Assembly (NCBI GenBank): GCA_964438705.1
Contig: CAYTKQ010000003.1
Coordinates: forward strand, 160,920-224,919
Direction of reading: 5' to 3'
DNA: 64,000 nt
Origin: Christensenella sp964438705
GTDB taxonomy: Bacteria > Bacillota > Clostridia > Christensenellales > Christensenellaceae
Shown: one piece after another, positions 33,297-42,675 of the stretch
Layout of the letters: each line of letters begins with the position of its first letter
How positions within the stretch are numbered: position 1 is the first letter of the stretch
Program-made: the position numbers and the translations under genes
The notes under the pieces: model-generated
What the model saw: the letters and a program-made list of their open reading frames with translations, nothing else
The model's database searches: none
Told to the model about the DNA's origin: nothing

Positions 33297-34961
33297 ATGT
33301 CTGCACTGATGGAAATAACGATTGGAGACCTGCTGAACAAACAGGCGGAATTATATCCCGACCAGGATTGCGTGGTTTCACCATATCTGAATGTCCGTTA
33401 TTCTTACAAGGAATTCAACGAAATTACCGATCTTGTGGCACGTGCTTTTATGGGAATGGGCATAAAACGGGGCGACAAGGTGTCGATCTGGGCGAGCAAC
33501 TATCCGGAATGGATGATCACCCAGTTTGCGACGGCAAAGATGGGTGCGGTGATGGTAACGGTCAATACGAACTATAAACAGTTCGAGTTGGAATACCTTT
33601 TGAAGCAAAGCGATACGATGACGCTCATCATGATGGAGGGGGTCAAGAACAACAGCTATGCAGAACATATCTATGGTCTTTGCCCCGAACTGCGGGAGTC
33701 GGAGCCCGGAAAGCTTTCCTCGGAAAAACTGCCATATCTGAAGAATGTCATTTTCTTGGATGAGGAACACAAGCCTGGCATGTATCAGTGGAAGGATATT
33801 TTCGCGTTTGCAGACAATGTGTCGCGAGAAGAGCTCGAGACCCGCAAAAAAGAGCTCGACATTCATGATGTGATCAACATGCAGTATACGTCGGGAACGA
33901 CGGGCTTTCCCAAGGGTGTTATGCTCACGCACTACAATCTTGTGAACAACGGCATGGCAATTGGCGATTGCATGAAGTTTACGCATACCGACAGGCTGTG
34001 CATTCCGGTGCCGCTGTTCCATTGCTTTGGATGCGTGCTGGGCGTGATGGCGTCCTATACGCACGGTGCGACGATGGTTTTGATCGACCACTTTAACCCT
34101 GTACAGGTGATGAATGCGATCCAACTTGAAAAGTGTACCGCTGTACACGGCGTGCCTACAATGTTTATTTCCATGCTCGATCATCCGGATTTCAAAAAAT
34201 ACGATTTTTCGACGCTGCGCACGGGTATTATGGCGGGGTCGCCCTGCCCAATTGAGTTTATGAAGCGTGCGGTCTCGGATATGAATATGTCTGAAATCGT
34301 GATCACCTATGGACAGACGGAGGCTTCGCCTGCGATGACGATGACCACGACGAACGATCCGATCGAAGCACGTGTCTCCACCGTTGGAAAAGCGATCCCG
34401 CATGTGGAGGTGAAGATCATCGATCCGGAAACGGGAGAAGACGCTCCATTTGAGACGCAGGGTGAAATTGTCGGACGCGGTTATAACCTGATGAAGGGCT
34501 ATTACAAAATGCCGGAGGCGACGGCGCAGGCTATCGATGAGGAAGGCTGGCTGCATACGGGCGACCTTGGTACGATGGATGAAAATGGCTATTTTAAAAT
34601 TACAGGCCGCCTAAAGGATATGATCATCCGCGGCGGGGAAAACATTTATCCGCGCGAGATCGAAGAATTCCTGTATACACATCCGAAGGTGCGCGATGTA
34701 CAGGTTATCGGCGTGCCGGATGCGCGTTATGGCGAGGAGGTGCTCGCGTGTATCATTTTGAAGGATGATGAAAGCGCAACGGAGGAAGAAATGATCGATT
34801 ATGTGCGAGATGGGCTTTCGCGCTTCAAATCGCCGCGTTATGTGCGCTTTGTGGATTCCTTCCCCATGACGGCAAGCATGAAGATTCAAAAATATAAGAT
34901 GCGCGAATGGGCGATCGAAGAACTTGGTCTGAAGGACGCGGCGAAGATCGAGACCGCGTAA
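33297..34961 (+). CDS. Acyl-CoA synthetase, AMP-binding family (FadD/YngI-like)
   Basis: 554 residues. Activates a carboxylic acid to acyl-CoA via acyl-AMP. P-loop MQYTSGTTGFPKGVMLTH, A5 TYGQTEASP, A7 GWLHTGDLG, A8 GRLKDMIIRGGENIYPREIE and the C-terminal catalytic Lys in MKIQKYKMREWA are all present. The size and sequence style resemble medium/long-chain FadD or B. subtilis YngI; the acid used cannot be told. Start ATG 33297 follows AAGGGGG; an upstream open frame overlaps eno and is not coding. lgt follows after 22 nt, perhaps co-transcribed. Confidence 0.9.
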   Translation: MSALMEITIGDLLNKQAELYPDQDCVVSPYLNVRYSYKEFNEITDLVARAFMGMGIKRGDKVSIWASNYPEWMITQFATAKMGAVMVTVNTNYKQFELEYLLKQSDTMTLIMMEGVKNNSYAEHIYGLCPELRESEPGKLSSEKLPYLKNVIFLDEEHKPGMYQWKDIFAFADNVSREELETRKKELDIHDVINMQYTSGTTGFPKGVMLTHYNLVNNGMAIGDCMKFTHTDRLCIPVPLFHCFGCVLGVMASYTHGATMVLIDHFNPVQVMNAIQLEKCTAVHGVPTMFISMLDHPDFKKYDFSTLRTGIMAGSPCPIEFMKRAVSDMNMSEIVITYGQTEASPAMTMTTTNDPIEARVSTVGKAIPHVEVKIIDPETGEDAPFETQGEIVGRGYNLMKGYYKMPEATAQAIDEEGWLHTGDLGTMDENGYFKITGRLKDMIIRGGENIYPREIEEFLYTHPKVRDVQVIGVPDARYGEEVLACIILKDDESATEEEMIDYVRDGLSRFKSPRYVRFVDSFPMTASMKIQKYKMREWAIEELGLKDAAKIETA

Positions 34962-34983
34962 GCGCGTCTTAAGGCAGGAAGTT

Positions 34984-35835
34984 ATGGGAGATAATATAGC
35001 AATTCACAATTTGTTTGGGATTGAGGGGCTCAATATCGCATGGTATGGGATATTGATTGCCTGCGGGATTGTTGCGGGCGTGCTGCTCGCTGTCCATCAG
35101 GCCAAGAAGCGGGGCTATACTGCGGAGCTGCTTGTTGACTTCATGATTTTGGCGCTGCCCCTTTCCATCATTGGGGCGCGTGCCTATTACGTGGCCTTTG
35201 AGTGGGAGTATTATTCCCAGCATCCGGATGAGATCATCGCCGTATGGAATGGCGGGATCGCCATCTATGGCGCGATCATCGGCGGCGTGATCGCTGCGGT
35301 CATTCTCTCAAAATGGCGCAAATTTCCGTTGGGCAGACTGCTCGACGTGTGCGCGCCGGGACTCATTCTCGGACAGGCAATCGGCAGATGGGGGAATTTT
35401 GTCAATGAAGAGGCGTTTGGCAACATAGTGACAGACCCAAATCTCCAGTTTTTCCCGTACGCTGTCTATATACAGGAACGGTGGACGGGAAGCGAATGGG
35501 TGATCAATCAGTGGGTACAAGCTACGTTTTTCTACGAAAGCATGTGGAATATTGGCGTGCTGGTACTTCTTTTGCTCTATGCGAAGCGCGCAAAGCACGA
35601 TGGAAATGTGTTTGCGATGTATTTGATTGGCTACGGGCTCGGACGGTTTTGGATTGAGGGAATTCGCGTGTCCACACTACAGCTTTGGCCGGGCGGGATG
35701 CCGGTTTCGCAGTTTCTTTCGTTGGTATTGATGGCAATCGGCATCATTTATATTTTGGTGATGCGCAAACGCAATAAGCCAAATGTGCTCTATGAAGGCC
35801 GCTATTGCAAGGATGATCAAAAAACAGAAGCATAA
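34984..35835 (+). CDS. lgt: Prolipoprotein diacylglyceryl transferase
   Basis: 283 residues, about seven helices. Transfers diacylglycerol to the lipobox Cys of prelipoproteins. The Lgt signature GRWGNFVNEEAFG is intact, as are the upstream GARAYYV and the C-terminal EGIRVSTLQLWP. LspA, the next enzyme of the pathway, is also in this window (47.2 kb), and two predicted substrates are the GerMN lipoproteins. AGGAAG precedes ATG 34984. Confidence 0.96.
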   Translation: MGDNIAIHNLFGIEGLNIAWYGILIACGIVAGVLLAVHQAKKRGYTAELLVDFMILALPLSIIGARAYYVAFEWEYYSQHPDEIIAVWNGGIAIYGAIIGGVIAAVILSKWRKFPLGRLLDVCAPGLILGQAIGRWGNFVNEEAFGNIVTDPNLQFFPYAVYIQERWTGSEWVINQWVQATFFYESMWNIGVLVLLLLYAKRAKHDGNVFAMYLIGYGLGRFWIEGIRVSTLQLWPGGMPVSQFLSLVLMAIGIIYILVMRKRNKPNVLYEGRYCKDDQKTEA

Positions 35836-35847
35836 TCATATCAACAT

Positions 35848-35865
35848 GGGCGGAGCTTTCCGCCC
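35848..35865 (+). terminator. Hairpin after lgt
   Basis: Perfect stem GGGCGGA / TCCGCCC with a 4-nt loop but only a short, interrupted T tract; likely partial terminator. Confidence 0.5.
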
Positions 35866-35896
35866 TTAAATATTTCAGGAGCAAGGGGTGTATGTC

Positions 35897-37324
35897 GTGA
35901 GAAATTTGACGATGATGACGGACCTGTATCAGCTGACGATGATGTATGGTTATTTCAAGGCGGGAAAGCACAGGGAACGTGCGGTGTATGATTTGTTTTT
36001 TCGCCGTCAGGGTGATGAGACAAACTATGCTGTATGCGCGGGTCTCGAGCAGGTGATCGACCTGATCAACAACCTGCGGTTTGCGGAGGAGGATATCGAC
36101 TATCTTCGTTCGCTGAATCTGTTCGATGAGGAGTTTATGGGATATCTGCGGGACTTCCGCTTTACAGGTGAACTATACGCGGTTCCGGAAGGCACGGTCG
36201 TATTCCCCATGGAGCCGCTGGTACGCGTGAGCGCCCCTATCAGCGAGGCGCAGCTTGTGGAAACGGCGCTTCTCAACATTGTGAACCATCAGACGCTGAT
36301 TGCCACGAAGGCGAGCAGAGTGGTCTATGCGGCGCAGGGCGATCCGGTGCTGGAATTTGGACTGCGGCGTGCGCAGGGCCCGGACGCGGGCATATATGGT
36401 GCGCGCGCGGCGATCATCGGCGGCTGCGCATCTACATCCAATGTGCTGACAGCACAGATGTTTGGGGCGACGGCGGCGGGTACGCACGCGCATAGCTGGG
36501 TGATGAGCTTCCCGGATGAACTGACGGCTTTTCGCGCTTATGCAAACACATTCCCGTCGGGATGCATGCTGCTGGTGGATACGTATGATACGCTCAAGAG
36601 CGGTATCCCAAATGCGATCACCGTATTCAAGGAGCTGCGTAAAAAGGGGTATGAGCCGGTGGGGGTGCGCCTCGACTCAGGGGACCTCGCGTATCTTTCC
36701 AAGCGTGCGCGCAAGATGCTGGACGACGCGGGTTTTGAAAAGGCGCGCATCTTTGCATCAAGTGATCTCGATGAATATACGATTGCCGATTTAAAGCAGC
36801 AAGGAGCAAAAATTGACGTTTGGGGCGTTGGTACGCGCCTCATCACCGGTCACGACCATCCGGCGCTGGGCGGCGTTTATAAGCTATGTGCGGCAATGGA
36901 AGCAGGGGAGATAATCCCTAAACTCAAAATCAGCGAGAATGTTTGGAAGATCACCAATCCCGGCGTGAAAAAAATCGCGCGTATTTATGGGAAAGAGGAC
37001 CATATGGCAATCGCCGACCTGATCATGCTGGCAGACGAAGAAATCGATACCTCAAAGCCGCTCACCATTTTTGACCCGATCGAAACGTGGAAAAAAATGA
37101 CGATCACGGATTATGAGCTCCGCGATTTGCTGGTGCCTGTTTTCGTGGATGGGGAACAGGTATATGAATCGCCCACCCTAAAAGAGACGCAGGAGTACGC
37201 AAGGAAAGACATTGCGACCTTTTGGGATGAGTTTCGAAGAATCAAGCGTCCCCACCTTTACAAGGTGGATTTATCGGACGGACTTTATAATTTAAAGAAA
37301 AAGCTGCTGAATGAGCAGAAATAG
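35897..37324 (+). CDS. pncB: Nicotinate phosphoribosyltransferase
   Basis: 475 residues. Joins nicotinate and PRPP to nicotinate mononucleotide in NAD salvage. The N-terminus NLTMMTDLYQLTMMYGYF, the block EFGLRRAQGPDAG, THAHSWVMSF with the phosphorylated His region, and VGVRLDSGDLAYLSK are typical of the long bacterial form. GTG 35897 is preferred over GTG 35888 because AAGGGG (35883-35888) then has 8-nt spacing. A beta-propeller gene follows after 14 nt. Confidence 0.93.
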   Translation: MRNLTMMTDLYQLTMMYGYFKAGKHRERAVYDLFFRRQGDETNYAVCAGLEQVIDLINNLRFAEEDIDYLRSLNLFDEEFMGYLRDFRFTGELYAVPEGTVVFPMEPLVRVSAPISEAQLVETALLNIVNHQTLIATKASRVVYAAQGDPVLEFGLRRAQGPDAGIYGARAAIIGGCASTSNVLTAQMFGATAAGTHAHSWVMSFPDELTAFRAYANTFPSGCMLLVDTYDTLKSGIPNAITVFKELRKKGYEPVGVRLDSGDLAYLSKRARKMLDDAGFEKARIFASSDLDEYTIADLKQQGAKIDVWGVGTRLITGHDHPALGGVYKLCAAMEAGEIIPKLKISENVWKITNPGVKKIARIYGKEDHMAIADLIMLADEEIDTSKPLTIFDPIETWKKMTITDYELRDLLVPVFVDGEQVYESPTLKETQEYARKDIATFWDEFRRIKRPHLYKVDLSDGLYNLKKKLLNEQK

Positions 37325-37338
37325 ACGGAGAAACGATT

Positions 37339-38991
37339 ATGAAAACAAGTCGGTGGTTTCGCATATTTATGATGGCGCTCGATACGGTCGTGCTCTTTTT
37401 CCTGCGCATGTTCCGCCGCTTCGAGCATCTTTACACCTATGAGGCAACGGAAAAGAGCAGCGTTGAGGACGTGCCGCACGCGGTGAAAGGAACCTTTGTA
37501 CAAGATCTTGGTATTGAGTGCGATCTTGAGGTCGACGGCCAGCTCGCATCGGAATATGAGCGTGCGGAACCGATCTATTTCGCACCAGACGAGCCATATA
37601 CGAATATGGAGGGCATTGTAACCTTTCGCGGAGACAATCGGCGGAGTGGGGCGACCTATGGCACGCTTGCGCAAACGCCAAAAAGGATAGAGAAGGCTTG
37701 GTCCATCAAAACGGGCCGATTGCAAAAGGGGTACGGAAGCGGATTTTGGACGGGCAGCGGTTGGACAGGCCAGCCGCTCATCGTGCGCTGGGAAAAAGAG
37801 CTGCGTGAACTAATGAACATTTATCCGCACAAGAAGGAAAAGGATGGACTGACGGAAGCTATTTATTCCACAATGGACGGAAATGTTTACTTTATCGACA
37901 TCGAGGATGGCGAAAAGACGCGGGATGATCTTCGCGTCGGTCTGCCGTTTAAAGGTGCGGGCGCAGTCGATCCGCGCGGGATTCCGCTGCTTTATCTCGG
38001 GCCGGGGGATTCGTGCGGCGACGAACCCGCGCGCGGGTTTATTTACAGTCTGATTGATTGCAAAAAGCTGTATGAGTTTGGTGCGTTGGATCCGTTCTCG
38101 CTGCGTAAATTTCATGGCTATGACAGTTCCGTGCTTGTGTGTGAAAAGACGGATACGCTGATTGCGCCGGGGGAAAACGGTATTCTCTACACAATGAAGC
38201 TGAATACGGAGTTTGACCGCGCGACAGGCACGCTTCGTATCGCTCCGTCTGAAATCGTGAAACTGCGCTACAAAACATACCGCTCGAGCGAACAGAGTTA
38301 TTGGCTCGGGATGGAGGACAGCGGTGTAGCGTGGAAAAATTATTTATATATCGCCGACAACGGCGGAAATCTGATGTGTATCGATCTGAACACGATGAAA
38401 ATCGTATGGGCACAGGACGTTGTGGACGATACAAATGGATCTCCGGTTCTGAGCGTTGAAGATGGCGTGCCATATCTTTATATCGCAACATCTTTACACT
38501 GGACGGCAAGCCGCAGGCTGAAGCTTGGCGATGTTCCGCTGTTCAAGATCAATGCCATCACAGGAGAATATGTATGGAGGCGTACCTATTTGTGCAATAC
38601 GGTGGCAGGGATTTCCGGCGGCGTACAGGCAACGTGCATCAACGGAAAACATAGCATCTCTGATCTTGTCATCTTTCCGGTGGCGCGCACGCCGCAGGTA
38701 CGCGCGGGCATTCTGGCCGCAATCGATAAGAGAAGCGGCGAGGAGGTATGGCGGTGGCCCACCGGACAATATTCATGGAGCTCTCCCGTGGACATCTACG
38801 ATAAGGAAGGCAACGCGTTTCTTGTGACCTGCAATTCCGTTGGAGATGTCGCGCTGATCGATGCGCGCAGCGGAACGATGATTGATCGCTTGAATCTTGG
38901 ATCAAATATCGAAGCCTCGCCCGCAGTGTTTGGCGACATGCTGGTTGTAGGCACGAGAGGACAGGAAATCGTCGGTTTGAAAATTTCTTGA
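37339..38991 (+). CDS. Membrane-anchored PQQ-like beta-propeller protein
   Basis: 550 residues: one N-terminal helix (about 6-22, no cleavage site), a linker, then WD/PQQ-type repeats over 100-550. Repeat strands include GGNLMCIDLNTMKIVWAQD, FKINAITGEYVWRR, LAAIDKRSGEEVWRWP and VALIDARSGTMIDRL. This is the BamB/PQQ fold, usually a binding scaffold outside the membrane. Cofactor residues for a dehydrogenase are not evident. Function unknown; co-transcribed with pncB by spacing. Confidence 0.78.
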   Translation: MKTSRWFRIFMMALDTVVLFFLRMFRRFEHLYTYEATEKSSVEDVPHAVKGTFVQDLGIECDLEVDGQLASEYERAEPIYFAPDEPYTNMEGIVTFRGDNRRSGATYGTLAQTPKRIEKAWSIKTGRLQKGYGSGFWTGSGWTGQPLIVRWEKELRELMNIYPHKKEKDGLTEAIYSTMDGNVYFIDIEDGEKTRDDLRVGLPFKGAGAVDPRGIPLLYLGPGDSCGDEPARGFIYSLIDCKKLYEFGALDPFSLRKFHGYDSSVLVCEKTDTLIAPGENGILYTMKLNTEFDRATGTLRIAPSEIVKLRYKTYRSSEQSYWLGMEDSGVAWKNYLYIADNGGNLMCIDLNTMKIVWAQDVVDDTNGSPVLSVEDGVPYLYIATSLHWTASRRLKLGDVPLFKINAITGEYVWRRTYLCNTVAGISGGVQATCINGKHSISDLVIFPVARTPQVRAGILAAIDKRSGEEVWRWPTGQYSWSSPVDIYDKEGNAFLVTCNSVGDVALIDARSGTMIDRLNLGSNIEASPAVFGDMLVVGTRGQEIVGLKIS

Positions 38992-38995
38992 AAAT

Positions 38996-39032
38996 GAAAA
39001 ATCCCGCATCCTATTATGATGTGGGATTTTTT
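38996..39032. terminator. Bidirectional terminator
   Basis: Stem AAAATCCCGCATC / GATGTGGGATTTT around a 7-nt loop, between convergent genes; the reverse permease gene ends within it. Confidence 0.88.
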
Positions 39033-40237
39033 GTGCGCTTCTTTTTTTTGCGGGCGGGCGGAACTCCAAAATTATTTGGACATGCAAACTTTTCAGAGGG
39101 AATCCCTTTTTTCTCAAGCGAATGATTGACGCCTGCGGAAATTAGGGAATAGATGATCGTAAATACGGGAACGCCGAGCACCATGCCGCCGAAACCAAAC
39201 AGACCGCCGAACAGGATGAGAGCAAACAGAACCCAGAATGCCGACATGCCAATGTTAAGCCCAACGATTTTCGGCATTATGATATTTCCGTCGATTTGCT
39301 GCAAAACAAGGATGAAGATGACGAATGCCAATGCATACAAAGGATCGACGATCAGCAGGATGATCGCGCTTGGGATCGCCCCAAGAAATGGGCCAAAAAA
39401 TGGAATGATGTTCGTACAGCCGATGAGCACCGCTATGAGCAAAGCATATGGCAACTGACATACGGTCATGAAAATAAACGTTGTGATTCCAACAAATGCG
39501 GCATCGAGTAGAGTTCCGTTGATAAAGCCGAGAAACACATCGTTGGAATAGCGAAGGATATCCAGAAAGCGCTCGGCAAACCCTTTGGACAAAATAGCAT
39601 AGGTCAGCTTTTTTGCCTGACATTTGAACTTTTCACGTGCGAAAACAATGTAGATGCTTATGATCATCCCGATAAAGAAATTGAATAATCCGGTTCCCAC
39701 GCTGGATACGACACGCGGTAGGCCGGAGATCAGATTATCAAAAAATGCGGTTACATCAAGCACTGTGGAGCGAAAGTCGGTGATCTGCTGGGAAACCTGC
39801 GGCGTGTAGAGATTCCATGATTGAAGCAAGCCTTCGATTGAGGACTGAAGTTCGTCCAGATAAAACGGAAGATTTTGCAACAGAAGTGAAACGCTTGCAA
39901 CAAGCTGCGGTATGACGGAATAGACAAGCAGCGCAAAAAGCAAAAATGCGATGATAATGACCGTAAGGATGGACAGGCTGCGCCGCAGGCGGGGGTGTGG
40001 ATTTCGGCGCTCAATAAAGGCAAACCAGTGCTTCTCCACAAACCTGCACGGGCGCACCAGCAGGTAGGCAAGACATACGCCTACAATAAACGGCATTAAA
40101 ATTGAAAAAAAAGAACCGATTACGCCGCCAAAAAACGAAATGTTCAAAAAAAACAAAATGATCATTGTGACGATCGTCGCCACAATGATGGCATACACCG
40201 CAATTGTCGTATATTTTTGATTCCACGCTACCTTCAT
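39014..40237 (-). CDS. AI-2E transporter family (UPF0118) membrane protein
   Basis: 407 residues, about eight helices with a soluble segment in the middle. The C-terminal core (NIIPFFGPFLGAIPSAIILL, ILVLQQIDGNIIMPKIVG, FGGMVLGVPVFTIIYSLI) is the PF01594 signature. Members include the AI-2 exporter TqsA and Na+/H+ antiporters, so substrate is open. The open frame extends 58 codons upstream, but the ATG at 40237 has GTGGAG before it. Basic tail KKKKRTKN. Confidence 0.88.
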   Translation of the reverse strand: MKVAWNQKYTTIAVYAIIVATIVTMIILFFLNISFFGGVIGSFFSILMPFIVGVCLAYLLVRPCRFVEKHWFAFIERRNPHPRLRRSLSILTVIIIAFLLFALLVYSVIPQLVASVSLLLQNLPFYLDELQSSIEGLLQSWNLYTPQVSQQITDFRSTVLDVTAFFDNLISGLPRVVSSVGTGLFNFFIGMIISIYIVFAREKFKCQAKKLTYAILSKGFAERFLDILRYSNDVFLGFINGTLLDAAFVGITTFIFMTVCQLPYALLIAVLIGCTNIIPFFGPFLGAIPSAIILLIVDPLYALAFVIFILVLQQIDGNIIMPKIVGLNIGMSAFWVLFALILFGGLFGFGGMVLGVPVFTIIYSLISAGVNHSLEKKGIPSEKFACPNNFGVPPARKKKKRTKNPTS

Positions 40238-40334
40238 GATATCTCCACATAATGATTTGCTTTCATTATACACTTTGGCAGGAGCACATGACAACGCAAA
40301 ATCGTTGTGTTTTTGACATATTGTGAAAAAAACG

Positions 40335-40362
40335 TTATTAGATATTGTACTTAGGGTATAAT
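40335..40362 (+). promoter_or_regulatory. Upstream gdhA promoter
   Basis: TTATTA (40335-40340), 16-nt spacer, TATAAT (40357-40362). Confidence 0.55.
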
Positions 40363-40419
40363 ATGAAAGTAAACAAGTGGCAAATTGCAAAAAAATACAA
40401 AAAACATTCAAAAAACCCC

Positions 40420-40448
40420 TTGTTTTTGAAATTTTTTATTGATATAAT
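40420..40448 (+). promoter_or_regulatory. Proximal gdhA promoter
   Basis: TTGTTT (40420-40425), 17-nt spacer, TATAAT (40443-40448), with A-rich tracts upstream that may act as an UP element. Two stacked promoters fit a highly expressed gene. Confidence 0.78.
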
Positions 40449-40495
40449 GTCATTGTGAGTTGTGTAAAATGAAATTTTTTGTGGAGGTTACAAAT

Positions 40496-41830
40496 ATGTC
40501 TTACGTGAAGAATGTCCTTGAGCAGGTAAAAGAGAAGAACGCGGGACAGCCGGAGTTTATTCAGGCGGTTACGGAAGTGCTCGGCACGCTGGAGCCTGTG
40601 TTTGAAAAGCATCCGGAATATGAGAAAGCAGGACTTCTCGAGCGCCTTGTGGAGCCGGAACGTGCGATCATGTTTCGCGTACCGTGGGTGGACGACAAGG
40701 GCGCTGTGCATGTAAACCGAGGAATGCGCGTGCAGTTCAACAGCTCCATCGGCCCCTACAAGGGCGGGCTGCGGTTCCATCCTTCAGTCAATCTTGGAAT
40801 CATCAAATTTCTTGGATTTGAACAGGTGTTCAAAAACAGCCTGACCGGCACGCCGATCGGCGGGGGCAAGGGCGGCTGTGATTTTGACCCCAAGGGTAAG
40901 AGCGACAATGAAGTAATGCGCTTCTGCCAGTCGTTCATGGCGGAGCTTTATCGCCACATCGGTGCGGATACGGATGTTCCGGCTGGCGATATCGGCGTGG
41001 GCGCGCGTGAAATCGGTTATCTTTTTGGGATGTACAAAAAGATCAGAAATGAATACAGCGGCATTCTCACGGGCAAAGGCCTCGAATATGGCGGAAGCCT
41101 TGCGCGCAAGGAAGCAACAGGATACGGCCTCGTTTACTTCATGAAGGAAGTGATCGAAGGGAAGGGCAAGTCCTTCAAAGATGCGGTAACGGTTATTTCC
41201 GGGTCGGGCAACGTGGCGATCTATGCAACCGAAAAGGCACAATCCTATGGTGCGAAGGTTGTGGCGCTCTCGGATTCCAATGGGTATATTTATGATCCGA
41301 ACGGCATCCAACTCGATGTGGTCAAAGACATCAAAGAAGTACGCCGAGGCAGGATCAAAGAGTATGCGGACATTGTCAAGGGCGCTACCTATACGGAGGG
41401 CTGCAACGGCATCTGGACAGTGAAGTGCGATATCGCGCTGCCGTGTGCAACGCAAAATGAAATCGACGAAGAATCTGCCAAGATTCTGGTGCAAAACGGT
41501 GTATATGCTGTCGGTGAAGGCGCAAACATGCCGACGACGATTGAAGGAACCGAGGTGTTCTTGTCGGCAGGAGTTCTGTTTGCTCCCGGAAAAGCGGCAA
41601 ACGCGGGCGGCGTTGCGACCTCCGCGCTTGAAATGACGCAAAACAGCATGAGACTGCCTTGGACATTTGAAGAGGTGGATGAGAAGCTGCATCAGATCAT
41701 GATCAACATCTATAAGCAGTGTGAGGAAGCATCCGCTGAATATGGCTTTAAAGATAACTTTGTAGCAGGCGCGAACATCGCGGGCTTTAAGAAGGTTGCC
41801 AATGCAATGATGGCACAGGGAATCGTCTGA
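40496..41830 (+). CDS. gdhA: Glutamate dehydrogenase (hexameric, family I)
   Basis: 444 residues, the length of NADP-type hexameric GDH. Interconverts glutamate and 2-oxoglutarate plus ammonia. PYKGGLRFHPSVN with the catalytic Lys, GGGKGGCDFDPKGK, DIGVGAREIGYLFG and the Rossmann GSGNVAIYA are intact. GGAGG lies 8 nt before ATG 40496; the longer open frame from 40460 is unlikely. Monocistronic between two promoters and a strong terminator. Confidence 0.96.
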   Translation: MSYVKNVLEQVKEKNAGQPEFIQAVTEVLGTLEPVFEKHPEYEKAGLLERLVEPERAIMFRVPWVDDKGAVHVNRGMRVQFNSSIGPYKGGLRFHPSVNLGIIKFLGFEQVFKNSLTGTPIGGGKGGCDFDPKGKSDNEVMRFCQSFMAELYRHIGADTDVPAGDIGVGAREIGYLFGMYKKIRNEYSGILTGKGLEYGGSLARKEATGYGLVYFMKEVIEGKGKSFKDAVTVISGSGNVAIYATEKAQSYGAKVVALSDSNGYIYDPNGIQLDVVKDIKEVRRGRIKEYADIVKGATYTEGCNGIWTVKCDIALPCATQNEIDEESAKILVQNGVYAVGEGANMPTTIEGTEVFLSAGVLFAPGKAANAGGVATSALEMTQNSMRLPWTFEEVDEKLHQIMINIYKQCEEASAEYGFKDNFVAGANIAGFKKVANAMMAQGIV

Positions 41831-41857
41831 CCGATAGCCCAAATTAGATATGAATTC

Positions 41858-41886
41858 AAAAAACAGGGATAATTTCCCTGTTTTTT
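41858..41886 (+). terminator. Terminator after gdhA
   Basis: Stem AAAAAACAGGGA / TCCCTGTTTTTT with a short loop. Confidence 0.92.
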
Positions 41887-41957
41887 GCGTTTCATGAAAG
41901 AATAAATTGTTTATGAATAACTGGTATCAGTTTGATCAAATCTTTGGAGGTGTAGTT

Positions 41958-42266
41958 TTGGATATTCAAATGAAGTTTGAAGATCAAATTTTGGTTTGCC
42001 TCGACGGCGATCTTGATTTGAACAGTGTGAACAGCTTTAAAAGCAGGATGGACGAAGCAATCGGTGAGCACAGGGCGGATGTTTCCATTGATTGCGCACA
42101 ATTGCGCTATATCGATTCAACCGGCCTCGGCGTGCTGGTGAGCATCTTAAAAAAGGTGAAGGAATATGGCGGTACGATCCATATTACAAAGCTGAAACCC
42201 TACTTACATAAAATATTTGATGTGACAGGACTGACAAACGTTTTTGAAATTGAGGTGTCTGAATAA
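41958..42266 (+). CDS. STAS-domain anti-anti-sigma factor (RsbV/SpoIIAA-like)
   Basis: 102 residues, a single STAS domain. The phosphorylatable Ser54 lies in YIDSTGLGVLVS, the standard RsbV/SpoIIAA site. Unphosphorylated protein is expected to pull the anti-sigma factor off sigma. TTG 41958 is chosen as start because GGAGG (41946-41950) is 7 nt before it. The stop overlaps the next gene's ATG (TAATG), so the two are coupled. Confidence 0.9.
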   Translation: MDIQMKFEDQILVCLDGDLDLNSVNSFKSRMDEAIGEHRADVSIDCAQLRYIDSTGLGVLVSILKKVKEYGGTIHITKLKPYLHKIFDVTGLTNVFEIEVSE

Positions 42267-42652
42267 TGGCTGAAACGATCAAAATGCAGTTCCCCGCAAA
42301 ACGGGAATATCTAAAGGCGATCCGGCTTGCGGTATCCGGAATTGCTTGTAATATAGAGTATGACGTGGATGAAATTGAAGATTTGAAAACATGCGTCGGC
42401 GAGGCGTGCATCCTGTTTTTGTGCGGGCAGCAGAGTGAGAATTTGGAGCTTTCCGTGGAATGTGCGCAAAGCATGCATATCCGCGTGCGCGGAACGGGAA
42501 ACGTAACGATGTGTGAGGGCTGCGCCGATTGTACGGGATTCAGCGAAGAAATCAGCAGGCTGATGATCCAATCCTTGAGCGAAGATGCGGAGTTTGAAGA
42601 AGAGGATGGCCTTTTAAAGTCCATTTCGTTCAGCAAAAAACCGAATCGATAA
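42266..42652 (+). CDS. Divergent RsbW-like protein lacking ATP-binding boxes
   Basis: 128 residues in the rsbW position (rsbV-rsbW-sigB). The N-terminal half aligns well with RsbW: MQFPAKREYLKAIRLAVSGI and DEIEDLKTCVGEAC. But the N box, normally SEACTNA, reads GEACILF without Asn, and neither the G1 (DxGxG) nor the G2 (GxGL) loop can be found; the C-terminal half is acidic and Cys-rich (CEGCADC). It therefore probably cannot phosphorylate RsbV and may act as a sigma-binding or sensing subunit. The CxxCxxC could bind metal (inference). Confidence 0.75.
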   Translation: MAETIKMQFPAKREYLKAIRLAVSGIACNIEYDVDEIEDLKTCVGEACILFLCGQQSENLELSVECAQSMHIRVRGTGNVTMCEGCADCTGFSEEISRLMIQSLSEDAEFEEEDGLLKSISFSKKPNR

Positions 42653-42675
42653 CGACAAGAAACGGGGAATTTTCA

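Noticed and set aside
33378..34556. 392-residue minus-strand ORF opposite the acyl-CoA synthetase
   Set aside because: His/Arg-rich shadow translation; the plus strand holds all motifs of the AMP-binding family.
39014..39452. Plus-strand ORF at 39153-39458 opposite the AI-2E gene
   Set aside because: Low-complexity Pro/Arg/Met sequence and no ribosome site; the reverse gene is clearly real.
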